From Fibrobacter sp. UWR3 (GTDB lineage Bacteria; Fibrobacterota; Fibrobacteria; Fibrobacterales; Fibrobacteraceae): a stretch of 64,000 nucleotides of DNA. The notes beneath the pieces are model-generated. The model ran no database searches, was not told the origin of the DNA, and was given only the letters and a program-made list of their open reading frames with translations. Positions 6,257-13,983 of this stretch are shown piece after piece. The stretch's first letter is position 1. Every line of letters starts with the position of its first letter. The DNA is taken from positions 148,188 through 212,187 of the forward strand of contig NZ_FRCW01000007.1 of NCBI RefSeq assembly GCF_900143055.1, in the 5' to 3' direction. The translations under genes and the position numbers were made by a program.

Positions 6257-8666
6257 AATCCTTCACGCAGCGGACTGGGTTATAGCACTCTTCGTCGTTA
6301 TAGTCCCATACTTCCGCTTCATTTTCTGATCCCCTTATTACAATGTAGTATTGGGTCGAGGATGCATAATATACCCATAGACGTCCATATTCACCCAAAG
6401 AATGGAATCCATCATCGCTGCAATAGCTTCCAGTGCCCACAAAGGAGAGCCCGTATGTATCAGTCCCGGGTGTAATTCCTGTTTTCCATCCCTTTGCCGA
6501 CATCAACGGGAGTGCGTGTCCGCTAGCAAGATTTACAAGGTCTTGCGCCTCCTTATTTGTCGGGATATGCCACCCGTCAGGGCAGATTCCCTGGATGTGG
6601 CCGGTACCCAGGTCGCATGAAGATTTATAGGCACAACTGGAGGAATTCATCGCCGCGCTGCGGCTATAAAAGTGACCGTATAGTTCGCAGAAACGGTCGT
6701 CGTCGTTGAAACAGGTAGATACTCCAATTTCGTTGCTGGCGTAGTTCAGGTTCTCCGCCATCCATGTTGCACTACCGACTTTTACGGTCTTGTATGTCTT
6801 ATTGTCGCGCGGGTCCGTCATGGTGCCATATTCGATGTCCGGGTTGAACTGCTCGCCGGCGGTTTCCAGGAGAGGCTCGGCGTCTTCTTGCTTGGCTCTA
6901 GAAGAACTGCTCACGGAACTACTCGAAACGCTGCTCGACGAAACCGGGCCATCCTTTATGCAGCGGACGGGGAAATATACTTCCTTACTCGAATAACTGG
7001 AAATAGATACGTCATTATACTTAACAAGTAAGTAGTATTGATTAGAATAGCCGTTGTAATAAGTCCATGTGTATGAGAATCCGCCCCTGGAGTCGTAGTT
7101 TCCGGCCTCCCAGGATCCAGTCGCAACAAAGGAGAGTCCATAGTCATTCGTTCCCACTGCGCTTGCCCCCCAGCCGTAGTGTGACCTTATTTTGTCCTCA
7201 TCACTTTCTACATAGTTTACCAAATTTTTGGCTTCACTGTATGTCAAGACGTGCCAGCCGTCGGGGCATATTCCCTGAATGGGACCGTCACCCAAACTGC
7301 ATGAACGACCGAAAGCGCAACTGGAGGAATTCATCGCTGCGTCACGGCTGTACAGGCGGCCCATGAGTTCGCATTCGCTCTCCTTTTCGTGGTAGCACGT
7401 GTTGTGCCCTTCCAGGAGCGGGACAATGCTCGAGTCGGAGAAGTTCAGGTTCTCCGCCATCCAGGTCTGCCCATTGAATTCTATGGTCTTGTATGTCTTG
7501 CCGTCGCGCGGGTCGGTCATTGTGCCGTAGGTCAGGCTTGGGTTGAACAGGTCTTCCTTGGAACTTATGGAGAAACTGCTGGAAGGGTTCTCGCTGGACC
7601 ATACGCTGGTGTAGTAACTGCTCGATGACCTGTAGCTGCTGCTCGACGAACTGTAGGAACTGCTACTCGACCTTGCCGAAGAACTGGAGTAGCTGCTCGA
7701 GGAGACTGGGTTTGCCTTCCCTTTAACGCAACGCACTGAGCTATAATATTCTGAATCCTTATAACTCATTACCTCTACGATAGCGTTTGAGCCTCCGAGT
7801 AGCAGGTAATGCTGATATGTGTCCGGCGCGTAGGCCCATGTCACTTCGTACCTGTTGATGTCCTCGAAACCGTCGTCGGAATCCCAGTTCCCCGCTCCCA
7901 GGAAGGAGAGCCCGTAAGTATCTGTTCCGTCGTTATAACTCCAGGTTGATCCCATTGATTTATAACGCGGTGCATAGTCGCCTACGAAATCCACGAGGTC
8001 TTCCATTTCCTCCACGGTCGGGATATGCCATCCGTCTGGGCAGATTCCCTGGATGGGGCCTTCACCCAGGTCGCAGCTCGACAGATATTCGCACCGTGAA
8101 TCGTCCATCGCGGCATCGCGGCTGTACAGGCGACCAAACTGCGCGCAAAGCGAATCTCTGTTATTGTAGCAGGGTGCCTTTCCCACGTTATTGCCGGAGT
8201 AGTTCAGGTTCTCCGCCATCCAGAGCTGGCCATTCACGACGACAGTCCTGTATGTCTTGCCGTCACGCGGGTCTGTCATGGGGCCATAGTCGATATCCGG
8301 ATTGAACACTTCCTCATAGGAATAGCTGCTCGACGAGCGGTAAGAACTGCTCGAACTTTCCGCCCGATGGAACTTGCGGCCCTCAGCGGTGAGCGTGTCA
8401 GTATCGCCGACCCAGATGTACACCGAGTCGCGGGAGTCGAACTCGCAGTAATAGCTGTCCTTGTCGCGCCCCACGATTGCCTCGCGGCCCTCACGAACGT
8501 CGTTGCAGGGGTACTCCGCAAATTCCTTGGTCGACGTGAACGCGTAGTCATACCCGCGGTTCCTCGAAACCGGGGCAAAGTCGTCATCGCCGCAGGCAGT
8601 AAAAAAAGCCGTTGCCGCAGTCAGGGCACACAGGCCAGGTAGGTATCTAAGCACAGAATGTTTCAT
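6255..8666 (-). CDS. Lipoprotein with three FISUMP (TIGR02145) domains
   Basis: The product has 803 residues. A lipoprotein signal (lipobox FFTACG) is followed by a short domain and three FISUMP repeats at about residues 120-317, 378-575 and 610-803. Each repeat opens with GTMTDPRDGKTYKT-like sequence and contains WMAENLNYS and SRDAAM. Each also has GICPDGWHIPT and ends VRC(V/I)K. Poly-Ser linkers (SSSSYRSSSS) separate the repeats. FISUMP domains are abundant in Fibrobacter surface proteins, and their function is not established. The protein should be anchored in the envelope and exposed through the flexible Ser linkers. Repeats two and three have probably arisen by internal duplication. Confidence 0.88.
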   Translation of the reverse strand: MKHSVLRYLPGLCALTAATAFFTACGDDDFAPVSRNRGYDYAFTSTKEFAEYPCNDVREGREAIVGRDKDSYYCEFDSRDSVYIWVGDTDTLTAEGRKFHRAESSSSSYRSSSSYSYEEVFNPDIDYGPMTDPRDGKTYRTVVVNGQLWMAENLNYSGNNVGKAPCYNNRDSLCAQFGRLYSRDAAMDDSRCEYLSSCDLGEGPIQGICPDGWHIPTVEEMEDLVDFVGDYAPRYKSMGSTWSYNDGTDTYGLSFLGAGNWDSDDGFEDINRYEVTWAYAPDTYQHYLLLGGSNAIVEVMSYKDSEYYSSVRCVKGKANPVSSSSYSSSSARSSSSSYSSSSSSYRSSSSYYTSVWSSENPSSSFSISSKEDLFNPSLTYGTMTDPRDGKTYKTIEFNGQTWMAENLNFSDSSIVPLLEGHNTCYHEKESECELMGRLYSRDAAMNSSSCAFGRSCSLGDGPIQGICPDGWHVLTYSEAKNLVNYVESDEDKIRSHYGWGASAVGTNDYGLSFVATGSWEAGNYDSRGGFSYTWTYYNGYSNQYYLLVKYNDVSISSYSSKEVYFPVRCIKDGPVSSSSVSSSSVSSSSRAKQEDAEPLLETAGEQFNPDIEYGTMTDPRDNKTYKTVKVGSATWMAENLNYASNEIGVSTCFNDDDRFCELYGHFYSRSAAMNSSSCAYKSSCDLGTGHIQGICPDGWHIPTNKEAQDLVNLASGHALPLMSAKGWKTGITPGTDTYGLSFVGTGSYCSDDGFHSLGEYGRLWVYYASSTQYYIVIRGSENEAEVWDYNDEECYNPVRCVKD

Positions 8667-8773
8667 TCATCCTCCTTTAACATCCCGCATAAAATATACC
8701 TAAAATGTCGGGTTCTCCGGTTATGCCTTGCCGTTTTTCCTATATTCATTACGTACAAATACCGGAGTTTTTT

Positions 8774-9841
8774 ATGGAAATCAAATGGCTTAATCCCGAT
8801 GCAAAGTTTGACCGCCTCGTCCTTGCAGGCGACATTGGCGGCACCAACACGAACCTTGGCCTCGTAGGCTACAAAGACGGCAAGTTCACTCTGATTCTCG
8901 AAACCGTCTGCCCCTCCAAGGATATCGACGGTCTTGACGCCCCTATCCGCGAGACGCTCAAGCTTGCTGCGGAAAGCCGTGCTGACCTTAAGCCGAGCTA
9001 CGTGTGCATCAGTGCCGCGGGTCCGGTGGCTGCCAACAAGTGCGTCATGACGAACCTCCCGTGGAGCGTGGATGGCGACGCCCTCACCGCGGCGACCGGC
9101 ATCCCGACCCTTGTCATCAACGACTTCATGGCCATCAGCTACGGTATCCCGACCTTGGACGTGGACGACCCCAAACAGATTTTCAAGCTCTCCCATACTG
9201 ACGGCAGCCAGCCCGCCCCGCAGAAGGCGACCAAGGCGGTCATCGGCCCGGGTACCGGCATGGGTGTCGGCTTCCTCGCGTTCGATGGCGAGAAGTACAT
9301 CCCCGCTTCTTCGGAAGGCGGACATTCCACCTTCGCACCGTTCGACAAGGATTCGCAGGAATTCCACGACTACATGGAAAAGAAGATTGGCACCGTGCCC
9401 GGCGTGGAACCGCTCGTATCCGGCATGGGGCTCCGCAACATGTACGAATGGTGGAAGGAGACCCGCGGCGTTCCCGATAACGATGCCTTCAAGAAGATTG
9501 AGGAAACCGAACCCAACGATCGCCCGAAGTACATCAGCCGCGCGAGCGACACCGACCCGGTGGCTGCCGAGATGATGCGCCTGTTCGTGAAGATGCTCGC
9601 CCGCTTTGCAAGCGATGCCTCCACGCTGTTCTTGCCCCTGGGTGGCCTCTACCTGGCCGGCGGTACGGTGCAGAAGGACCTGCGCTGGCTCGAGCGCGAC
9701 AACCTGTTCATGAAGTATTTCGAGAAGAACTACAACCCGAACATCCGTCCGTTATTGAACAAGATTCCGGTGTACATCATCAAGGATTATAGCATTAGTT
9801 TGTACGGAGCCGCAAATGCGAGCCTGAACCTGCAGAAGTAA
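8774..9841 (+). CDS. glk: Glucokinase
   Basis: The product has 355 residues and is a Glk-family (PF02685) sugar kinase, phosphorylating glucose to glucose 6-phosphate in the cytoplasm. Visible motifs are the phosphate-binding LAGDIGGTNTNLGLV, VIGPGTGMGVGFL, SEGGHSTFAPFD and the C-terminal GGLYLAGGTV. The start is ATG 8774 with GGAG seven bases upstream; an upstream in-frame ATG at 8705 would add a Cys/Tyr-rich stretch with no counterpart in the family. A cellulolytic organism that lives on cellobiose and glucose would need this step. It stands alone between divergent and convergent neighbours. Confidence 0.92.
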   Translation: MEIKWLNPDAKFDRLVLAGDIGGTNTNLGLVGYKDGKFTLILETVCPSKDIDGLDAPIRETLKLAAESRADLKPSYVCISAAGPVAANKCVMTNLPWSVDGDALTAATGIPTLVINDFMAISYGIPTLDVDDPKQIFKLSHTDGSQPAPQKATKAVIGPGTGMGVGFLAFDGEKYIPASSEGGHSTFAPFDKDSQEFHDYMEKKIGTVPGVEPLVSGMGLRNMYEWWKETRGVPDNDAFKKIEETEPNDRPKYISRASDTDPVAAEMMRLFVKMLARFASDASTLFLPLGGLYLAGGTVQKDLRWLERDNLFMKYFEKNYNPNIRPLLNKIPVYIIKDYSISLYGAANASLNLQK

Positions 9842-9851
9842 TCTGCTTTGG

Positions 9852-9935
9852 TTAGCCGTAGATAAAGCCAAGCGTAATGGCCACTGCGACCAGCAGCACG
9901 ATTTGCTTGAGAATATGTACTTCTTGTGAACTCAT
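9852..9935 (-). CDS. Possible 27-residue membrane miniprotein
   Basis: An ATG at 9935 opens a 27-codon frame. It encodes a short polar start and one hydrophobic helix (KQIVLLVAVAITLGFIYG) to a TAA. A TATAAT-like box lies at about 17 nt before the ATG on the same strand. The single helix and the promoter-like box are the only support. It follows the terminator of the GDSL gene. Confidence 0.3.
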   Translation of the reverse strand: MSSQEVHILKQIVLLVAVAITLGFIYG

Positions 9936-9960
9936 GGCCATAAAATACAATTATAGGGTG

Positions 9961-10000
9961 GCAAAAAAACACCCTGTAAGAAGCAAATAATTTTACAGGG
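9961..10000 (-). terminator. Terminator of the GDSL hydrolase gene
   Basis: On the minus strand CCCTGTAA pairs with TTACAGGG (10000-9993 with 9979-9972) and is followed by TG and seven Ts. An alternative hairpin AGGGTG/CACCCT (9955-9960 with 9970-9975) overlaps it. Confidence 0.7.
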
Positions 10001-10080
10001 GTAAACGCGTGATTTAGATTACGCAAAATGGGTGCTTATAACACCTTTTTGGCGAAATTGAACGAAAAATGAAGATTTTT

Positions 10081-11313
10081 TTACGTTAGGAGCTCTTCGG
10101 GGACGCATTCCGCCATGGCCTCGTAGGCCCTCGCGCTCGGGTGCAGGTGGTCTCCGGAGTCGAAACCGCTACTGAATGCCTTCGGGTTCTCGTGCCCGCG
10201 GACGGCCTTGTCGAAGTCCACGCAGCCGTCGAATTCCGGTGCAGTTCTGAGCCACTGGTTGAACGCCATGCGGATGATGTCGCGGTTCTCGTTGTAGGTG
10301 CGCCAGCCGTAAATGGGCAGGAGGGTACCGCTATAGACTTTCAGCCCGAGTTTGCGCGCGTGCATAATGTAGAGCGAGCGCACCCCGTTGATGAGGTCGT
10401 CTGCCGTGGGCATGTCGCTCCACGGGCGGAACCTGTTCACCTCGACTCCGACAGGGTGGATGATGTCGTTTATACCGTGTTGCACTATGACTGCGCGGGC
10501 ACCTGCGACGTTCATCTCGATGGGGAAGCGCGTGGCGCCCTTCAGGCCGTATGCCGCATACGTGATGCAGCTGTATTCCCGCAAGATGCGTGTGCCGCTT
10601 ACCGCGCGCCGGATAATCGCCACGTTGTTGAACCCCTCGCGGGCACAGCGCAGCGTGAGGTAGTCGGGCCAGTCCTGAGCGGTGATCGAATCGCCGAAGC
10701 ATACGAGCGCGAAGTTCTTCTCTTCGGTGAGGATGTCGACCGTATTGAGGAAGTAAATCCAGTTCGTCTTGCGCGTGAGATTGTCGGGGAGTTCGGCAGA
10801 CTTCGCGAAGTTGCCGTAGCTGTACTTGCCGCCCGAAAGCGGGCCCGTGATAGCCGTGCCCGCGTTCATCTGCGTGAAGCCCGCGAAGTACAGGCTCACG
10901 TCGAGAGTCTCGCCCGCGGTCACGTCGAATGCGATTTCGTCGCTCAGGGTTTCTTCGCCCGCAGGAATGGTGCCGGAGGTGCGCCCTCCGAACGTGATGG
11001 CGACCGGCGCATATTCGGACTGCGCTGCGTCAAGATGCGCGGCACATGTTTCGCTGGCAGTGGACTGCGCGCCGTTTATAAACTGCGTCGAGGTTGCCGG
11101 GGAATGCGCGGCCTTTGCAACATACGCCTCGCTAATCGTCACGGGTTCCGTGCCGGTGAGGTTCGAGAAATGGAACCGCAACTTGTTGCCCGAAAAGCAC
11201 GCACGTATCGGGTAACGCAGTGTCAGGTCCTTCGCGTAGGTCGCTTCCTTGCGGTCGGTAATGGAGGTCGCGTTGCCCCAGCAGGCAACCCATTTCGAAT
11301 ACATCTCTGGCAT
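10081..11313 (-). CDS. SGNH/GDSL-family hydrolase (probable carbohydrate esterase)
   Basis: The product has 410 residues. A beta-rich N-terminal half (about residues 1-200) precedes an SGNH hydrolase domain. That domain has block I (VCFGDSITAQDW, nucleophile Ser), block III (QHGINDII) and block V (DSGDHLHPS, catalytic Asp and His). SGNH enzymes of this architecture deacylate polysaccharides or other esters, and in a plant-fibre degrader an acetyl-esterase role is plausible but inferred. No signal peptide is seen from ATG 11313, so it may be cytoplasmic. A longer open frame to 11595 is rejected because it overlaps the divergent gene and lacks family-like sequence. Confidence 0.8.
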   Translation of the reverse strand: MPEMYSKWVACWGNATSITDRKEATYAKDLTLRYPIRACFSGNKLRFHFSNLTGTEPVTISEAYVAKAAHSPATSTQFINGAQSTASETCAAHLDAAQSEYAPVAITFGGRTSGTIPAGEETLSDEIAFDVTAGETLDVSLYFAGFTQMNAGTAITGPLSGGKYSYGNFAKSAELPDNLTRKTNWIYFLNTVDILTEEKNFALVCFGDSITAQDWPDYLTLRCAREGFNNVAIIRRAVSGTRILREYSCITYAAYGLKGATRFPIEMNVAGARAVIVQHGINDIIHPVGVEVNRFRPWSDMPTADDLINGVRSLYIMHARKLGLKVYSGTLLPIYGWRTYNENRDIIRMAFNQWLRTAPEFDGCVDFDKAVRGHENPKAFSSGFDSGDHLHPSARAYEAMAECVPEELLT

Positions 11314-11346
11314 GTACCAAAGATAGATATTTCGGGAGGAAAAATG

Positions 11347-11353
11347 TATCTTT
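11347..11353 (+). promoter_or_regulatory. TATCTTT box 5 nt before an ATG (leaderless-type promoter)
   Basis: TATCTTT is followed by AACGT and then ATG 11359, with no ribosome binding site. The same arrangement is seen before several other genes in the window. Confidence 0.5.
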
Positions 11354-11358
11354 AACGT

Positions 11359-11613
11359 ATGGCCGATTCTCTTGACGAAAAGCACATTGAAACTCGCACG
11401 AACCTTGCTGCGACTCCTGCCGCACAAGACGCTGCCCAAGATGCCGCGGACCGTGCTGCCCGAACTTCGGCAGACCCCGCTGCCGAGGCTCGCAAGGCCC
11501 GCATCAAGAAGATGCGCGGGTGGCTTTCTCCGCGTGATACCGTAGCCGACGATTTTGGCCCCGAAGATGCCGCCCTCTATTACGGCGAAGGGCATTCCGG
11601 CTGGAACCGGTAG
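11359..11613 (+). CDS. Small Ala/Arg/Asp-rich protein of unknown function
   Basis: An 84-residue soluble protein. Its first half is low complexity (Ala, Asp, Arg). The second half holds KKMRGWLSPRD and a C-terminal stretch FGPEDAALYYGEGHSGWNR that looks folded or conserved. I do not recognise the family. It is divergent from the GDSL gene and converges on hipT with a one-base gap. A TATCTTT box 5 nt before the ATG suggests a leaderless transcript. Confidence 0.6.
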   Translation: MADSLDEKHIETRTNLAATPAAQDAAQDAADRAARTSADPAAEARKARIKKMRGWLSPRDTVADDFGPEDAALYYGEGHSGWNR

Positions 11614-11614
11614 G

Positions 11615-12613
11615 TTAGTATCCCAAAGCCTTGGCGCGGTCGCGGATATTTTCTTTATACAGAGCCTTGCTCTTTTCGCTCATAAAAGACTTATCCAGCA
11701 TTTCTTCCATGACGGGTACGGCGTCAATCGTCTGCTTTAGGAACCTGCGGGCGCGACTTTCGACAACCCCGATTCTCCTGGCGAATTCCATAAAATCCGG
11801 AGTGCCGTAAAAGCCGTTCGCTTCGTAAAAGGGCGTCTTGAAATCGTCCTCGTCCTTGAACAAATCCAACGCCGTACGGGATTGCTCGTTAGGAATATGG
11901 AGCGACGTATTCAGCAAGTCGTACGCAGGAGTCAAATCGTACACGTCAAGATTCTCAACGCTATTTTGCAGAGAAAAATTCTTGGCATGCGCATCGCCAT
12001 TGCAGACAAGATAATTGAACAGGACTGTCCTGAAGAAGACTTCCACGGCGACATCGGCCGCGCTCACGTTCTCGCGGATCAACTCGGCAATGCGCTCGTA
12101 CGAGCCCTTGTACTTGTAGTCTTCGCCATCCCTTTCGGGTACAAGCCCCGCAATCTGGGCAAAGTCGCTCTGGCTCAGGCGGAAACCCGCATACTCGCCG
12201 CTGTCTACCACGTCGAAACGCTTGGTCACAAACACGGCGTCGCCGTTCTCGAAATAAAGCAGGGCCGATAGCGCGGTCGGGATTTTGAAAATCGTACGCG
12301 CCATCAGCATGGTTACATGTTCGTTGGCCGGAGCATCCTGGTAGTTCTCGTAATGCGAAGGCAGGATGGGCTTGAGGATGTGTGTCCCGCCCCTGTCGGC
12401 ACTCGTCAGTTTCTTGTTGTCGACCCGCGCCGAAAACTTGGTCTGCACACCGGAAATCGAAATCCTCTTCACCGAACCGTCGGGGGCGAAGGCCAGCTGC
12501 GGAGCGTTATAATCCAGATGCGCATTAAAATTCGAAACGCCGAACAGCGCCTTCGAGCAGGCGTTGCAGAAATCCCGTTCGGTCTCCTTCAGGCAGCAGT
12601 GGCAACGGCCCAT
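11615..12613 (-). CDS. hipT: HipT-like serine/threonine kinase toxin (HipA core domain)
   Basis: The product has 332 residues and corresponds to the kinase core of HipA without its N-terminal subdomain. It begins with a CxxC...CxxC zinc-ribbon-like knuckle (CHCCLKETERDFCNAC). The Gly-rich loop RISISGVQTKF follows, with Ser52 and Ser54 in the SIS arrangement described for HipT autophosphorylation. The catalytic CNGDAHAKNFSL and the DFG-like DLTPAYDLLNT come after that. HipT toxins phosphorylate aminoacyl-tRNA synthetases; the target here is unknown. Its ATG overlaps the hipS stop (ATGA). Gene order hipB-hipS-hipT defines a tripartite HipBST-type system. Confidence 0.88.
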   Translation of the reverse strand: MGRCHCCLKETERDFCNACSKALFGVSNFNAHLDYNAPQLAFAPDGSVKRISISGVQTKFSARVDNKKLTSADRGGTHILKPILPSHYENYQDAPANEHVTMLMARTIFKIPTALSALLYFENGDAVFVTKRFDVVDSGEYAGFRLSQSDFAQIAGLVPERDGEDYKYKGSYERIAELIRENVSAADVAVEVFFRTVLFNYLVCNGDAHAKNFSLQNSVENLDVYDLTPAYDLLNTSLHIPNEQSRTALDLFKDEDDFKTPFYEANGFYGTPDFMEFARRIGVVESRARRFLKQTIDAVPVMEEMLDKSFMSEKSKALYKENIRDRAKALGY

Positions 12614-12951
12614 CAGCGCCCCCTCTCGCGCACGGTGACTGCGCCGATCGTCTCGTAGTTGGCAAGTTTCAAGAGCATCGTGAACTTGTCGGAATGCGGG
12701 ATGCCGAGGCGCTTGCAAAAGAACGCCTTGTTCGCGCCCTCCGGCAGCAAGCCCTGAAAATACGGGAACAAAAAGGGCGAACTGAAGAAGCGCTTCTTCT
12801 TGGGCATGTCCAGGGCGATGGACGGATTCTTTGACGCGATGTATTGCGGGGTATAGAGGAACGCGAAGCGCCTCCCGTTTTGCAGAAGGTACCCCGCCAG
12901 AATGTCGTTGTAGTACACGCAGGCGCTACGGACTTTCGCTACGCTATTCAT
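12613..12951 (-). CDS. hipS: HipS-like protein (HipA N-terminal subdomain, probable antitoxin)
   Basis: The product has 112 residues and matches the HipA N-terminal (couple_hipA) domain. The signs are DILAGYLLQNGRRFAFLY, SIALDMPKKKRFF and the closing LPEGANKAF. The C-terminal GIPHSDKFTMLLKLANYETIGAVTV also fits. In canonical HipA this region is fused to the kinase; here it is a separate gene overlapping hipB by 8 nt and hipT by 3 nt. In the E. coli O127 HipBST system the separate HipS acts as the antitoxin that inhibits HipT, so the same role is inferred. Confidence 0.85.
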   Translation of the reverse strand: MNSVAKVRSACVYYNDILAGYLLQNGRRFAFLYTPQYIASKNPSIALDMPKKKRFFSSPFLFPYFQGLLPEGANKAFFCKRLGIPHSDKFTMLLKLANYETIGAVTVRERGR

Positions 12952-13150
12952 GCCTTACCCGCTCGCTCAAGGTGACTACGAAACCGAGAGGCCTAACCAT
13001 CTTGTTCAGCACGTTTATGGACGGGTTCGCCTTTCCCTGCTCGACAGAGTTGATGGTTCTGGGAGAAATGCCGGACATTTCGGCCAGGTCCTGCTGGGAC
13101 AGCCCCTTTTTCTTCCGCCTTTCCGCGATCTGTTTGCCGATTTCTTCCAT
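12944..13150 (-). CDS. hipB: HipB-like XRE-family repressor
   Basis: The product has 68 residues and is an XRE/Cro helix-turn-helix protein. The motif is LSQQDLAEMSGISPRTINSVE followed by the usual GKANPSINVLNKM. It is short, ending soon after the DNA-binding domain, as in HipB. It should bind the two GCAATATATTGC palindromes flanking its own promoter (13169-13180 and 13231-13242) and autoregulate the operon. Its stop overlaps the hipS start. Confidence 0.9.
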   Translation of the reverse strand: MEEIGKQIAERRKKKGLSQQDLAEMSGISPRTINSVEQGKANPSINVLNKMVRPLGFVVTLSERVRHE

Positions 13151-13168
13151 TTAATGAGCCTCGATACC

Positions 13169-13242
13169 GCAATATATTGCAGTTTTTAGGTTAAAATATA
13201 TAATTGCCGGCCTTTTGTCAATAGAAAACCGCAATATATTGC
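13169..13242 (-). promoter_or_regulatory. hipBST promoter with two GCAATATATTGC operators
   Basis: Perfect 12-nt palindromes GCAATATATTGC occur at 13169-13180 and 13231-13242, 62 bp apart (about six helical turns). Between them on the minus strand are TTGACA (13221-13216), a 17-nt spacer and TATTTT (13198-13193). One operator therefore lies upstream of the -35 and the other downstream of the -10. Confidence 0.8.
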
Positions 13243-13268
13243 AGGATTTTCATTGAAGCGGATTTTTG

Positions 13269-13275
13269 TATATTT
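13269..13275 (+). promoter_or_regulatory. TATATTT -10-like box for the dprA-like transcript
   Basis: TATATTT sits just upstream of the leader hairpins at 13282-13352 and just right of the hip operator at 13231-13242. The HipB complex could therefore affect both divergent transcripts. Confidence 0.4.
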
Positions 13276-13281
13276 AAAACA

Positions 13282-13352
13282 GCCGGTCAGGTGGCCGGCC
13301 CCGTATTATTAGATCGTCTATCCGCGTTTGTCGCGGAGACGGTCTTTTTTTT
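13282..13352 (+). terminator. Two leader hairpins ending in a strong intrinsic terminator before the dprA-like gene
   Basis: A first hairpin GCCGG/CCGGC spans 13282-13299. A second, GATCGTC-TA-TCCGCG (13312-13326), pairs with CGCGGA-GACGGTC (13332-13344) and is followed by eight Ts. The structure precedes the start codon by about 40 nt. It would act as an attenuator, or would end a short RNA of about 70 nt. Confidence 0.65.
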
Positions 13353-13390
13353 ATGCGGTAAAAATGGAAATGCCCAAAAAAGGAGTACAG

Positions 13391-13876
13391 ATGAAGGAAT
13401 TCGATATGGTCGGAATGCGCACGATAGGCAATGTGGAACTGCTGCAGAAACCGCATGCGCGCATCGGTGTTTTCGCGTCGCGGCAGCTGGATAGCGTGGG
13501 GAGCATTATCAAGGAGCAGTGGTCGGTAGCGAAGGGGAGGCAACGCAAGTGCATTGTCGGCACGTTCCATTCGCGCTCGGAATGCGAGATACTTTACCTT
13601 GTTCTGAAATATGGCGGCTCTGCCGTGTGGTTCATGGGCTGCAAGCTGCCGGATACCCTGCCCGATTTCTGCAAGAAGGCCGTGAAGAGCGGGCGCCTGC
13701 TGATGGTGTCGTGCTTCAACCGCGAACGGCACAACCTCGCGACCGCCAGGTACTGCATGCACATGGTCGATCTCGCATCGAGCTACCTCGTGTTCTGGGC
13801 GCTGGAAGGCAGCCGGATGCTCGGGCCCATTCACGCCCGCGCCGTCGCCCGCGGCAAGTGGGTGGAATGCTTTTGA
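13391..13876 (+). CDS. DprA-like Rossmann-fold protein
   Basis: This 161-residue protein resembles the central Rossmann fold of DprA/Smf DNA-processing proteins. It has TIGNVELLQKPHARIGVFAS, then a GTFHSRSECEILYLVLKYGG strand-helix and a LPDTLPDFCKKAV helix. GRLLMVSCFN follows, and a final nucleotide-site-like ATARYCMHMVDLAS. It lacks the flanking domains of full-length DprA. Short DprA-like proteins of this shape are known in other bacteria with no firm function; DprA itself loads RecA on single-stranded DNA. ATG 13391 has AAGGAG at a good distance. The gene is divergent from hipBST and lies behind a leader terminator. Confidence 0.6.
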   Translation: MKEFDMVGMRTIGNVELLQKPHARIGVFASRQLDSVGSIIKEQWSVAKGRQRKCIVGTFHSRSECEILYLVLKYGGSAVWFMGCKLPDTLPDFCKKAVKSGRLLMVSCFNRERHNLATARYCMHMVDLASSYLVFWALEGSRMLGPIHARAVARGKWVECF

Positions 13877-13983
13877 GGGAAACTAGGCGGGAAAATGTGT
13901 AACATCCCATGAAAATTGGGCAGGAAAATGTGTTTTTTGCCTGATGTTTGTAGCGGTTTGCTATATATTTAGCATAAAGTCCT

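Noticed and set aside
10081..11595. Extended 504-codon reading frame for the GDSL hydrolase
   Set aside because: The extra 94 codons overlap the divergent 84-residue gene and show no family-like sequence.
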